Shown: positions 35,043 to 45,499 of the stretch, piece after piece | Position numbering within the stretch: the stretch's first letter is position 1 | How the letters are laid out: each line of letters starts with the position of its first letter | From: Panax quinquefolius | Lineage: Eukaryota; Streptophyta; Magnoliopsida; Apiales; Araliaceae | Assembly: GCA_020205615.1 (NCBI GenBank) | Contig: CM035160.1 | Location: 123,409,605-123,473,604, forward strand | Length of the DNA: 64,000 nucleotides | Direction: 5' to 3' | Made by a program: the position numbers and the translations under genes | The notes under the pieces: generated by a model | What the model saw: the letters and a program-made list of their open reading frames with translations, nothing else | Database searches by the model: none | Told to the model about the DNA's origin: nothing

Positions 35043-35303
35043 CCTAGTTGATTCACCAAATATAACTACTAAATGATGACCACCGCTTCTATTCCATCAT
35101 ACCCCCCGCTCGACCTAGCTACACTCTTATTACAGAAAGGAATTGTGAAGCAAAAGGGTTAATTAATATATCAAATATTATCCCTATACTCGAATCGACC
35201 AATTAAATAACAAATAAACTTAGGTAGGTCATACTAGCGAAGGAATTCCCGCCTCCCCTCCTAGTTCTTATCTCAGATCTTAGCCAGGGGATCATATCCC
35301 TAA

Positions 35304-35315
35304 GCTCGATACCAA
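35304..35315 (-). promoter_or_regulatory. Primer-binding site, element 3 (iMet-like)
   Basis: Minus strand TTGGTATCGAGC, two bases from the LTR end; close to TGGTATCAGAGC with one base missing. Element 4 has the same sequence. Confidence 0.75.
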
Positions 35316-35316
35316 C

Positions 35317-37613
35317 CGTGACGCCCCAAAATTAGGTATACGCCACCCATCTTGGGTCGCCACTTACATGGTACATAAATTCAAATACAAACTTAATTAT
35401 ACATCCGCGTGTAACATACGACAATACATAAACCGAGAGTTCTTATAGAATATTGTCATTTAGACAATATCCATACTCAAGGAGTCCTCATTACATTTAT
35501 TGTCACACTATTTAATGTAATAGTGAGGACTACTAATGCTATCTTCGGGACCATCACTCTTTTCCCCGACTCGTCCCAAATTATATTCTCATTTCAAGAA
35601 GAAACAAAGAAAGAAAGGGTGAGCTCAACTAGCCCAAGAAGAAATATTATAACTAAGATAATGCGAATAAATTATCAATAGTCTTCAACAATGTTAAACC
35701 GATAAAATACAATAGACAACCGGTTTAATCTGCGAGTGGAATATCTGATCCATTAAAAGAGTCAAGTAGAAAATAAAGTCTACTATCTTTTAGGTTTTAA
35801 AAGGTTTTCATCAATTTTTATCACTAAGACCCGGTTTAATGAATAAACCACAATATCTAATCATCCCCGTATTACGGCCAAGGATTTTCATCAAATTATC
35901 AATGGTCATGACTATACCGAATCACCCCGGTCATAATCATACCAAAAACTATCCATCAACGCATTTACAAAACATCGAGGACTTTTGTCACATCATTTAT
36001 ATCAAGCCATGATTATAACGAATGATCCCTGGTCATAATCATACTAAGTTCATCTATGCACGTAAGCCAAAGATAACATAATATAACATGAGGATGATGA
36101 CAATGACATAATAATTCAATAAAACAAGTTCACGAATTAATTTATTCAGGAACTAATAACGTCCAAATAGTTAACATGATATTGTTTTGTAGAGTAAAAT
36201 TCAAGAATGATCAGAAGAATATTTCCATGAAAAGATATTTGGATGAAACGCAAATATCAAGGATATTCTACTAATTTCATGGAGTATAGAAGTCAAAGTT
36301 TTAACCAACCGGGTATAATAAAGAATGGAATAACAAAAGAAATCACCATGCATGCGATCGATCATATATGCAAAGTTATTCCAACAGAATAATAAATAAC
36401 GGAACCAGTCCCAAGAAACGCATGCATGTGATGTTCCAACGAGAATAATAAAGAATGGAACCAGTCCCACAGAAACACACACGTATGTGATGTTCCAACA
36501 AAAATAATAATAAAGACGGAACCAGTCCTGTAAAATACACAAACAGGATGTTCCAATGAATAATAATAAAGACGGAACCAGTCCGATGTAAAACACACGC
36601 ATGTGATGTTCCATCGTAATAATAGAAGAATGTCACCAAGTATAGGGTAAACCATGATACAAAGTTATTCCAATTGAATAATAAGCCATGGAATAACAAA
36701 TAGCTTCTTCATGAATAAGAAAGAATAACACCCTTTATGAGTACAACAAATAATATTCCCTACCTTAGAAGAACTCAATATTGGAAAAGTGACGAAGGTA
36801 AATACTATTGACGAAGGTAATTACTATTCACAAAGGTAATTACTTATTCACAAAGGTAATTACTATTGATTTGAGGTAATTACTATTCACAAAGGTAATT
36901 ACTATTCACAAAGGTAATTACTATCGACGAAGGACTCTTAGATGATGACATATGGCCCCCCCATAAAATAATCAAACTTACCACAAACGCCTCATAATGT
37001 ACTTTTTATATACATCAAGGATTGAATAAATATTACCACAAATCATTTTATTTTTAATCAATACATATTTAATCTTTCAACAATTATTAATCATTTATAA
37101 CTTGTCGCCTCAATTAATAATTTAATACTATAACATATTATACAATTGATCTTGTGACAATAATTGAATCAATAATATAAGAGATATGATGCAAAGAATT
37201 ATCGTAGCAATAATTGAGCATAGTGAGTGACTTCTCACGTAAGCATCAATAATCAATATCGTGTGCTACTATACAACTACGCCAGACATCAGTATTTTTA
37301 CTACCGGGTAGTTCAACGGTTTTGACGGTAATACCTCTCACGTCGTTATTTTTATAGAAAAATAATTTTGTCGCTTTTCTAACTATGACAATACTTCCGC
37401 TAGGGGGTCCACTAATGATTGAGTCGTCGCATCGAATATTCCCCAACAAAAAGAATATTCCCTAACCAAACGAATATTTTATAACAACTTGCTTACTTTG
37501 CAAAATTTATAAATATTACCCACAACTATAACATTATATCAAATTTATTCCATAATATTAAAAATAATATTTATAGAAAATTCATCTTTATTTATAAAAG
37601 CTGGGGTCTTACA
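35317..37613 (-). repeat. Element 3 right (5') LTR, promoter segment deleted
   Basis: 2297 bp, starting CGTGACGCCCC (first T changed to C) and ending GGGGTCTTACA. It follows the left LTR closely, but at 36797 GGAAAAGTGA jumps directly to CGAAGGTAA. The segment equivalent to about 31327-31595, with the TATA box and flanking CTTAACGAAGGGTC sequence, is absent, explaining the about 250-bp length difference. Confidence 0.9.
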
Positions 37614-37618
37614 GTATC
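37614..37618 (+). repeat. Target-site duplication of element 3 (right copy)
   Basis: GTATC directly after the LTR end TTACA; the Athila gag reading resumes here (TQNAYNPGWRNHPGFSW). Confidence 0.9.
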
Positions 37619-38380
37619 TGACTCAAAATGCATATAATCCAGGTTGGAGAAATCATCCGGGATTTTCATGGAGAACAATCAGGCTCAAGCACCTAGACAA
37701 CAATACATATCCGGATTTCAAAATTAGACTCAACAACAACTAGAGAGGAAATCAAGTTGGGAAGAAGCTTTGGAAAAATTCATTAGAGCTACTGACAAAA
37801 GGATCGATGAACAAGACAAGATATTGAATCAAGTAGATCTGAATATGAAAAGCCAAGGTGCGTCGATAAAGAATCTGGAAAATCAAGTGAGGCAGATAGC
37901 ACATGCACTGAATAATCGACCACTTGGAACACTCCGGAGTGACACAGAGAAAAATCCGGGTAGAGATGAGCATTGCAAAGCTGTAACTCTACGAAGTGGA
38001 AAGGATTTGCAGGAGACAGTTAAGGATAAGGAAAAGAGGGACAACACAACAGATGAAATAGAAGAAGTTGTGGAAACCAAAAAACATCAAGATGAGACCG
38101 TAGAGCAGAAAGCACCGGAACCAACTATCACAATGCCTCCCATACCGTATCCGCAGAGTTTTTAGAAATCCAAGTTAGATAAGCAGTTTTCAAGATTTTT
38201 GGATATTTTAAAAAAAATGTATATCAACATCCCATTTGCCGAAGCTTTAGGACAAATGCTGAGCTACACCAAGTTCATGAAGGATGTGTTGTCGAAGAAA
38301 AGGAAATTGGGTGATTTTGAAATAGTAGCGCTAATCAAGAATACAAACAGAATTATCCGCAATGTTACCTCCGGGTTAAA
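37619..38380 (+). pseudogene. Athila-type gag, C-terminal part after the element 3 insertion
   Basis: Resumes with TQNAYNPGWRNHPGFSW, a hallmark of Athila gag, then a frame change near 37670-37740. Frame 37770-38165 reads MEKFIRATDKRIDEQDKI, SIKNLENQVRQIAHALNNRP and GTLRSDTEKNPGRDEHCKAV, the usual coiled-coil linker, then an acidic Lys/Glu stretch. A stop at 38163 separates it from 38199-38390 (MDILKKMYINIPFAEALGQM), the segment just before protease. Broken in several places. Confidence 0.8.
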
Positions 38381-38390
38381 AGTCCTGTAG

Positions 38391-39068
38391 TTTTACTATT
38401 CCATGCAACATTGGTAACCAGCCACGGGAGAGCGCCAGTGATTTGGGGGCCGTGATAAATTTGATGGCATTATCCGCTCACAATCGGGCTGATTTAAGGC
38501 ACCAAAATCGACAAATGTCAGTTTGTTGTTGGTAGACCGATCAGTTACATATCCACGAGGTATTGTTGAAGACGTATTAATAAAGGTGGATAAATTCATC
38601 TTCCCAGCAGATTTTGTTATCTTGGATTGTGAAGCAGATAAGGAAATTCCCATCATTCTCGGGCGACCATTTTTAGCAACAGGGAGAACATTGATTGACA
38701 TGCAAAAAGGTGAATTGACAATGCGAGTTGAAGATCAACAGGTCACCTTTAATGTATTTAAGTCGATGTCTTATCCGAAGGAAAAAGGTGAGTGTTTGCT
38801 GGTGGATTTAATGGATGAATTAGTTAATCACAAGTTTTGCAGAACTTACTCAGAGGACCCGATAGAATCCATGTTGTTCGGGATAGACGACTACGGTATT
38901 GAGGAGGACATTGAGTATGTCAAATGGCTAGATACATCATCGTTCTTCCGGAAAAGCAATCAACCATTCGACACCCTTGATAGGCCCAAAACGGAAGGTA
39001 AAAAGTATAAACCCTCAATAGAAGAACCACCAATGTTGGAATTAAAACCGCTACCATCTCATCTGTAG
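38391..39068 (+). pseudogene. Athila-type protease and linker
   Basis: The active-site codons at 38440-38466 read DLGAVINLM. About 60 bases later, one frame over, the domain continues as LLVDRSVTYPRGIVEDVLIK, FVILDCEADKEIPIILGRPF and LIDMQKGELTMRV (frame 38523-39068), followed by a linker with MLFGIDDYGIEEDIEY. A frameshift of one base near 38500 inactivates it. The D-L-G-A active site is normal for this group. Confidence 0.8.
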
Positions 39069-39077
39069 TATGCTTAT

Positions 39078-40130
39078 TTGGGGAAAGATGCTACATTAAC
39101 AGTCATTGTTTCGAAAGAGTTAAGTGACACGCAAAAGGAGAAACTACTACGGGTATTGCGAGAGTTCAAAACAACAATTGGGTGGACTATAGCGGATATT
39201 CGAGGAATTAGTCCGCCATTCTGTATGCATAAAATTTTATTAGAAGAAGGGGCAAGACCAACCATTGAAAGCAAAGAAAGAAGGCTAAACCCCATTATGA
39301 AGGATGTGGTGAAAAAGGAGATCATAAAGTGGTTGGATGTCAAGATTATTTATCCAATCTCGGACGCCTCATGGGTAAGTCCTGACATGCGCGCATCAAA
39401 GAAAGGGGTATGATAGTGGTGAAGAACGAAGCTAATGAGCTCATCCCTACTAGAACCGTTACAGGATGGAGAATATGTATAGACTACCGCAAGCTGAATA
39501 AAGCCACATGAAAGGATCACTTCCCCTTGCCGTTCATTGATCAGATGTTGGATAGGTTAGCGGGACATCAGTTCTATTGTCTTTTGGATGGATATTCCGG
39601 GTATAATCAAATTGCCATAACACCGGAGGATCAAGAGAAAAATACATTCACATGCCCCTACGATACGTTTGCATTCCGGCGTATGTCCTTTGGCTTATGT
39701 AAAGCGCCAACAACCTTTCAACGCTGCATGATTGCGATCTTCTCCGATATGGTAGAATAGAATTTGGAGGTATTCATAGATGACTTCTCCATGTTCGGTG
39801 ATACTTTCGACCTATGCTTAAATAATCTGGTCTTAGTGCTAAAATGATGTGTGGAAACCAACCTAGTTCTTAACTGGGAAAAATGTCACTTCATGGTGCA
39901 AAAAGAGGATTATTTTGGGGCATAAGGTTTCTGCATCAGGATTAGAAGTGGATAGAGCAAAGATTGAGACGATTGAAAAACTACCTCCTCCATCATCTGT
40001 GAAAGGAATACGGAGCTTCTTGGGACATGCGGGTTTCTACAGACGCTTCATTAAAGATTTTTCCAAAATTTTGAAACCCTTATGTTCCCTCTTGGAGAAA
40101 GATGTACCGTTCAAGATGGATCAATCATGC
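39078..40130 (+). pseudogene. Athila-type reverse transcriptase, truncated
   Basis: Pieces in order: LREFKTTIGWTIADIRGISP and ASWVSPDMR (39078-39413), then GWRICIDYRKLNKAT, stop, FPLPFIDQMLDRLAGHQFY, LDGYSGYNQIAITPEDQE, FAFRRMSFGLCKAPTTFQRC (39527-39760), then after a stop EVFIDDFSMFGD with the catalytic Asp pair, and finally SVKGIRSFLGHAGFYRRFIK (39915-40130). At least five stops or shifts. The sequence ends abruptly after LLEKDVPFKMD, where the LTR tail begins; RNase H is absent. Confidence 0.85.
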
Positions 40131-40491
40131 ATGAGGATTCCTGTTAACAATTCAGTAGGCATAATAATTGAGATAATTGGATAATTGATTTATAGTTCAT
40201 AATTGAGGATATTGAAGTCTTAATGTTTATTTATCTGAATTCATTCGTTAAAATCTTAGTTTTATTTTATTTTATTTATTTTAGGATAATCTATTTTATT
40301 TACTTAATTTAGTTTTATTATTTAAAAAATCACACTTTATGGTTGTTTAAATAAAATTGGATTGATATAGTGCTAGTAGTTGGAATTTATTGATTAGAAT
40401 TCTCTGTGGGTTCGACACTCTATCTTATCACTTTATTACTTGTTGACCGTGCATACTTGTACGTATTCATTGATTGTGAAATCTACCAACA
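40131..40491 (+). repeat. Terminal 355 bp of the Athila-like 3' LTR
   Basis: Matches 28386-28743 (for example GTTAACAATT, ATAATTGGATAATTGATTTA). The fusion point to reverse transcriptase lies at about 40131-40138. Ends ATCTACCAACA. Confidence 0.85.
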
Positions 40492-40990
40492 GTTGTGCAC
40501 ATCCACTTGTTGATTATATCTACGGGCACTACCTATATAATCTTAGAGTTTGGTTGAAATATAATTCTCAATTGGAGACAATGGAGATAATTATATGTCA
40601 AGAGAAGACTCACCATTTGAAAGAACATGATAACAATCTTCTCATTTTTCTTTGGGGTCTATTGGGTCAACCAAGGATAATTCTTGAGTCATATGATATA
40701 TACTATAACTTAGATGCATGGCCTCCCATGTACGAAGGTTTCCTTGAGCATTTTTCAAAGATTTTAATTTCTAAAATAGTTATTAACTGTACCTTTATTT
40801 AAGATACCATTGTAAGATATCAATGTGAGGTGCTATCCAAGTAAAGGGATGAGAGTCACAGTTGGTATCCAGAGTATATGTGTTGTCGTATTTTGCACGA
40901 CAATTGTATTAATGAGGTTGTAGTTATTTCTATACCATGTATTTGGCGACTCAGAATGGGTGATGTATACTTATTTTGGGGGCGTCACAA
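40492..40990 (+). repeat. Family-A LTR-end fragment, plus orientation
   Basis: Begins inside the conserved-frame block and ends with TATTTTGGGGGCGTCACA, the family-A LTR end. The last about 115 bp match the reverse complement of element 1's LTR start. The left edge is the Athila LTR end, so part was lost by deletion. Near 40856-40876 a primer-site-like TCACAGTTGGTATCCAGAG lies inside, suggesting a joint of two family-A pieces. Confidence 0.7.
40495..40802 (+). CDS. Conserved frame of unknown function, copy b
   Basis: Plus-strand frame with HPLVDYIYGHYLYNLRVWLK, ICQEKTHHLKEHDNNLLIF, LWGLLGQPRIILESYDIYYN and LDAWPPMYEGFLEHFSKILI, ending at a TAA. It is uninterrupted across the whole region shared with copy c, although about a quarter of residues differ. 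The frame runs upstream into Athila LTR sequence (start at 40440), so its true start is lost. Aligning codons with copy c by hand: over the 44 codons from the LIF/LVF block to ILISK I count about eight synonymous and five nonsynonymous changes. That hints at past selection on protein. No known domain recognised. Confidence 0.4.
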
Positions 40991-40996
40991 CAAGTG

Positions 40997-41001
40997 CGGT
41001 A
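40997..41001 (+). repeat. Target-site duplication of element 4 (left copy)
   Basis: CGGTA before TGTAAGACC; repeated at 50462-50466. Confidence 0.9.
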
Positions 41002-41693
41002 TGTAAGACCCCAACTTTTATAAATAAAGATGAATTTTTTTATAAATATTATTTTTGAATATTATGGAATAAATTTGATATAATGTTATAGTTGTGGGTA
41101 ATATTTATAAATTTTGCAAAGTAAGCAAGTTGTTATAAAATATTCGCTTGGTGGGGAATATTCTTTTGTTTGGGAATATTCGATGACGGCTCAATCATTA
41201 GTGGACCCCACAACGGAAGTATTGTCGTAGTTAGAAAACGATAAAATTATTTTTCTATAAAAATAATCTACAGAGGTGTTACTGTTAAAACCGCTGAACT
41301 ACCCTAGAGTAAAAGTAAAGTAACACGCCAGTAGTTAAGATAGTAGTACACTAGGTATTGATTATTGATGCTTACGTGAGAAGTCACTTAGCTATACTCA
41401 ATTATTACTACAAAGAATTCTTTGCGATCATATCTCTTATATTATTGATTCAATTATTGTCACAAGATCATCTCAGTATAATATGTTATATTATTAATTG
41501 AGACGACAAGTTATAAATGATTAATAATTGTTGAAAGATTAAATATGTGTTGATTAAAAATAAAATGATTTGTGGTAATATTTATTCAATCCTTGATGTA
41601 TATAAAGAGTCTCATATGAGACGTTTGTGGTAAGTTTGATTATTTTATGGGGGCCCATATGTCATCATCTAAGAGTCCCTTCACAATAGTAAT

Positions 41694-41878
41694 TACCTTT
41701 GTGAATAGTAATTACCTTCGCTGATAGTATTTACCTTTGTGAATAGTAATTACCTTTGTGAATAGTAATTACCTTTGTGAATAGTAATTACCTTCGCCAA
41801 TAGTATTTACCTTCGTCAATAGTAATTACCTTCTTCAATAGTAATTACCTTCACAATAGTAATTACCCCTTCGCAAAT
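41694..41878. repeat. Tandem AGTAATTACCTTTGTGAAT array upstream of the TATA box
   Basis: About nine units of about 20 bp, the complement of the array in element 3. The right LTR has the same array at 48418-48617. Confidence 0.9.
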
Positions 41879-42027
41879 AGTAGTTGTCCCTTCAATATTA
41901 CCAAGAGTTAATCGCCTTTTGTTGTTCCAAGGGTTAATTACCCCTTCGCAAATAGTAGTTGTTTGTTCAATATTACCAAGAGTCATTTTGACCCTTCGTT
42001 AAGACCAAGAGCCACCCTCAGTTTTTC

Positions 42028-42035
42028 TATAAATA
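42028..42035 (+). promoter_or_regulatory. LTR TATA box, element 4 left LTR
   Basis: TTTTCTATAAATAGAAAGCTC; identical core at 48778-48785 in the right LTR. Confidence 0.7.
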
Positions 42036-42220
42036 GAAAGCTCATTCCTTCATTATTTCTTACGAATTCATTGAAACTCTAGAGAGATAATCTATAGAGA
42101 GAAAGAAGAAAAGTATTCTGCTACTTCACTTTTCCAATATTCAGCTCTTCTAAGGTAAGGGATATTATTTGTTGTACCCGTAAGGGTTGTTATTCTTTCT
42201 TATTCATGAAGAGAACTTTT

Positions 42221-42720
42221 GTTATTCCATTCTTTATTATTCTCATTGGAATAACTCAGATACGCGGGCATACCCTATACTTGGTGAAATCCTCTCGTTA
42301 TTTCATTCTTTTATTATTCATTGAATAACTCAGATACGCCAGATACCCTATACATAATCTGATAATGTGGTTTACCCTATACTTGGTGACATTCTTCTAT
42401 TATTCATTGGAACATCCTGTCTGTGTTTTTACACCTACCTAGTTTCGCCTTTTTATTATTATTCTCATTGGAACATCCTGCTCAGTGTGTTTTACACCGA
42501 CCGGTTCCGCTCTTTATCATTCTCATTGAATATCCTATCTCGTGTGTTTTACACCGGATCCGTTCCATTTTTTATTATTCTGTTGGAACATCCCGCTTGC
42601 AGTGAATTTCACCCGACCGGTTCTCGTTATTATTATTCGCTTGGAATAACCTGCCTATGCAAGTACCGCATGCATGGTGATTTCCTTTGTTATTCCATTC
42701 TTTATTATACCCAAATAAGT
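42221..42720 (+). repeat. Tandem hairpin array II (GTTATTCCA/TGGAATAAC and GTTCCA/TGGAAC)
   Basis: Repeating units of roughly 55-65 bp. Clear stems are GTTATTCCA 42221-42229 with TGGAATAAC 42247-42255 (9 bp, 17-nt loop) and GTTCCA 42562-42567 with TGGAAC 42584-42589 (6 bp, 16-nt loop). Other units are degenerate. The array starts about 190 bp after the TATA box. Confidence 0.75.
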
Positions 42721-43720
42721 TAAAACTTTGACTTCTATACTCCATGAAATTAGTAGAATATTCTTGATATTTGCGTTTCATCCAAAGATCTTTTCATGGA
42801 AATATTCTTCCGATCATTCTTGAATTTTACTCTACAAAGCAAGATTATGTTGACAATTTGGACGTTATTAGTTCCCTGAATAAATTAATTCGTGAACTTG
42901 TTTTATTGAATTATTATGTCATTGTCATCATCCTCATGTTATATTATGTTATCTTTGGCTTACGTGCATAGATGAACTTAGTATGATTATGATCGTGGAT
43001 CATTCTAAGATAATCATGGCTTGTTATAAATGATGAGATAAAAGTCCTCAAAGTGGCTCGTAATGCAAGTTGATGGATAGTTTTGGTATGATTATGACCA
43101 GGGGTGATTCTAAGATAGTCATGACCATTGATAATTTGATGAAAATCCTTGACCGTGGTACAAGGATGATTAGATATTGTGGTTTATTCATTAAACTGAG
43201 TCTTAGTGATAAAAATTTATGAAAACCTTTTAAAACCTAAAAGATAGTAGACTTTATTTTCTACTTGACTCTTTTAATGGATTGCATATTCCGTCGCAGC
43301 TTAAACCGGTTGTCTATTATATTTTATCGCTTTAACATTGTTGAAGACTATTGATAATTTATTCTGCATTATCTTAGTTATAATATTTCTTACTGGGCTA
43401 GTTGAGCTCACCCTTTCTTTCACTGTTCTCTTCAGGAAATGAGAATATAGCTGGGACGAGTCGGGGAAAAGAGTGATGGTCCCGAAGATAGCATTAGTAG
43501 TCCTCACTATTCTCATTAAATAGTGTGACAATAAATGTAATGAAAACTCCTTGAGTATGGATATTGTCTAAATGACAATATTCCTATTAGAACTCTCGCT
43601 TATGTATTGTCGTATGTTACACGCACGTATGTATAATTAAGTTTGTATTTGAATTTATGTACCATGTAAGTGGCGACCCCAAGATGGGTGATGTATACCT
43701 AATTTTGTGGGCGCCATAAC

Positions 43721-43733
43721 TTGGTATCGAGCT
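43721..43733 (+). promoter_or_regulatory. Primer-binding site, element 4 (iMet-like)
   Basis: TTGGTATCGAGC two bases after the LTR end, as in element 3. Confidence 0.75.
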
Positions 43734-43902
43734 TAGGATATGATCCACAGCTAAGATGCAAGATAAGAACTAGGAGGGGAGAGATAGGAATTCCTTCGCT
43801 AGTATGACCTACCTAAGTTTATTTGGTATTTGATTGGCTCACGAGTATAGTGATAATATGTTGTACGTCAATTAACCCTTATTTTGCGGCGGCTCTTTGA
43901 AA

Positions 43903-45050
43903 ATGGCATCCGACAATGTTGAGAATAGCAATGGAGCACAGAGACCGCTGATTCTCCACGGATCAATAATCGTGACAATGTGCAACAGGATGGCGATAAT
44001 CCTCCCCGTAAACAATAACACCGATCAATTGATGAATGACGGTAAGTTTAAGAGGTTTTTAGAATTCATGCAACATCGGTAAAGTAAAACGACTTCATCC
44101 AAAAACGTAGGGTTGAAACATGGAAAACTCTCAGCGGTCACCGCTAAACAATTCAAGGAGCCGGGACCACCGGAGTTTAAGGAGAGCCAAAACCACTTCA
44201 AGCTAAGCATGGATAAAGCAGACACCAAGATATTTGATGTCTTGGGATGCTCCGAGAGCAAAGGTTCTTCTTCGCCGCTTTTTTTATGTTGCGCGAGAGG
44301 CAGACATCGTGGGGAATCATCGAAACGTACTCAACTTCATTGCATCAAGATATCTTGGGAGAAGTTCCAGAGTCGCTTCAACGACAAATACTTTTCTGAA
44401 AGTATTCGCCACATGAAGGAGGTGGAGTTTATCAAGTTGGAACAAAACAATATGACCATGTCGCAATACGAGGCAAAATTTGCGGAGTTATCATGATTTG
44501 CGTCCCACTTGGTGGATAATGAAGAGAGAATGGCGCGAATGTTTTTAAGAGGTTTGAAGTCGGAGATACGTCAACATCTTATTTCTCATAAACTGTGTTT
44601 GTATTCAGATGTTGTAAATAGGGCTCAGTTAGTGGAGCGCGATAACGAGTCAACACAACTAAAAGAGAGCAGCCAACAAAATTATAATACCAGCGAGAGT
44701 AGTCATCGAAGCGGTGACAACAAGCGTGGAGGGAATCAACAGGCCAGATATGGTAACCACTTCGGTGGTAATCAGGATCAAAGCAATAAGAATGGACATT
44801 TCAAGAAAAGGAGATTTAACAATGATGGAAAGACGTCAAAGACCAAAGACCCGTTGTTAAGGAAGGAGAAAGACCACCTATCATATGCTTCAAATGCGAG
44901 AGAGAGGGACACATCACCAAATCAAGCCACGCCATTCAAAAGCATGTTATAATTGTGGAAGAGAAGGTCACTTAGCTCGATTTTGTCGCCATCAAGACAA
45001 ATTCAACTAGGATGGAGGCACCAAAGGTCATCCCTGCACAAACCAAAGCC
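43903..45050 (+). pseudogene. gag of element 4
   Basis: The start ATG at 43903 gives MASDNVENSNGAQRPL, resembling element 1's gag start. The capsid core reads WEKFQSRFNDKYFSESIR, VEFIKLEQNNMTMSQYEAKF (44113-44496) and, after a TGA, MFLRGLKSEIRQHLISHKL (44509-44952), then a Lys/Asn-rich linker. The two knuckles are CFKCEREGHITKSS (last ligand lost) and CYNCGREGHLARFC (44944-44985, all ligands present) in a frame shifted from the linker. Stops near 44082 and 44496 and a shift near 44240 break it. Confidence 0.8.
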
Positions 45051-45109
45051 GTGAGTTTAAGAGAGAGCGTTTTTTTCTTGTGACGAGGAACCCGAATAAA
45101 ATTATCACG

Positions 45110-45467
45110 GGTAAGTTAATCATAAGCTCTTGCTAAGTCTATACCGTGTTAGATACCGCCTACCCTTTCTTTTATTTCACCTAGTTGTGTTCAACGTTTA
45201 TATTTGACCCCGAAGAAGTTAAACTTTGACTTATTGGTTGAAACTTCGTTAGTAGGAGCCTTCGTTACCGCTACTAATTTTAAATCTTGTTTGATTCAAA
45301 TAAATATTTTCGCGTTACCTGTCGATCTTATCTTTATGAAAATATTTTCCTTTGATGTAATTTTAGGAATCAATTGGTTAACTACTCATCATGCTTTTCG
45401 TAAGGTTGTTAGCTTTTATATTCATAACCAACTTGTTGTGCGAATTCAAGTAACCAAACTACTATAG
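45110..45467 (+). pseudogene. Retropepsin remnant, element 4
   Basis: Reads TVLDTAYPFFYFT where D-T/S-G-A-T-H-S-F is expected, so the Gly is lost. The open frame 45204-45467 continues with FSFDVILGINWLTTHHAFRK and stops after IQVTKLL. The similar region in element 1 continues into reverse transcriptase; here coding similarity stops by about 45500 and unrelated non-coding sequence follows. Confidence 0.75.
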
Positions 45468-45499
45468 TCAATTATTGTCATATCAAGCCATAAGTAAAG

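Larger units (their letters stand above)
32443..35316 (-). other. Non-coding internal region of element 3
   Basis: From the left: purine tract (32443-32456), hairpin-rich sequence including a 57-bp tandem array (32855-33115), AT-rich sequence (33230-34560), and a block at 34640-35160 with the conserved unknown frame, then a leader ending at the primer site. The AT-rich part 33490-33720 recurs at 46500-46740 (inverted) in element 4 and at 60345-60560 in element 5. No retroelement protein motif in any frame. Confidence 0.8.
29895..37613 (-). mobile_element. Element 3: complete coding-free family-A element inserted in Athila gag
   Basis: 7719 bp: left (3') LTR 29895-32442, internal 32443-35316, right (5') LTR 35317-37613, flanked by GTATC duplications. 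Orientation follows from the purine tract at the left LTR, the primer site at the right LTR and the minus-strand TATA box. The internal 2.9 kb has no gag, protease, reverse transcriptase or integrase motif, so this is a large retrotransposon derivative that must have been mobilised in trans. LTR ends, primer site and tract match element 1, a plausible type of coding helper. It may carry one conserved frame of unknown role (34677-35042). Confidence 0.9.
27581..40491 (+). mobile_element. Athila-like Ty3/gypsy element, plus strand, split by element 3 and internally deleted
   Basis: 5' LTR (about 27581-28743), a tRNA-Asp-like primer site, gag (28871-29894, continuing at 37619), protease (about 38400-38760), reverse transcriptase (39078-about 40130) and then directly the last about 355 bp of the 3' LTR (40131-40491). 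RNase H, integrase, any env-like region, the purine tract and most of the 3' LTR are missing, so a deletion joined reverse transcriptase to the LTR tail. Element 3 (29895-37613) sits inside gag. Gag and protease motifs are typical of plant Athila-type elements. Confidence 0.85.
41002..43718 (+). repeat. Element 4 left (5') LTR
   Basis: TGTAAGACCCCAAC to GGGCGCCATA (end mutated from GGGCGTCACA). In order: AT-rich U3, ACTATT array (41694-41878), TATA box (42028-42035), hairpin array II (42221-42720), hairpin class I at 43145-43167, and the GGGCTAGTTGAGCTCACCC block (43397). Confidence 0.9.
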
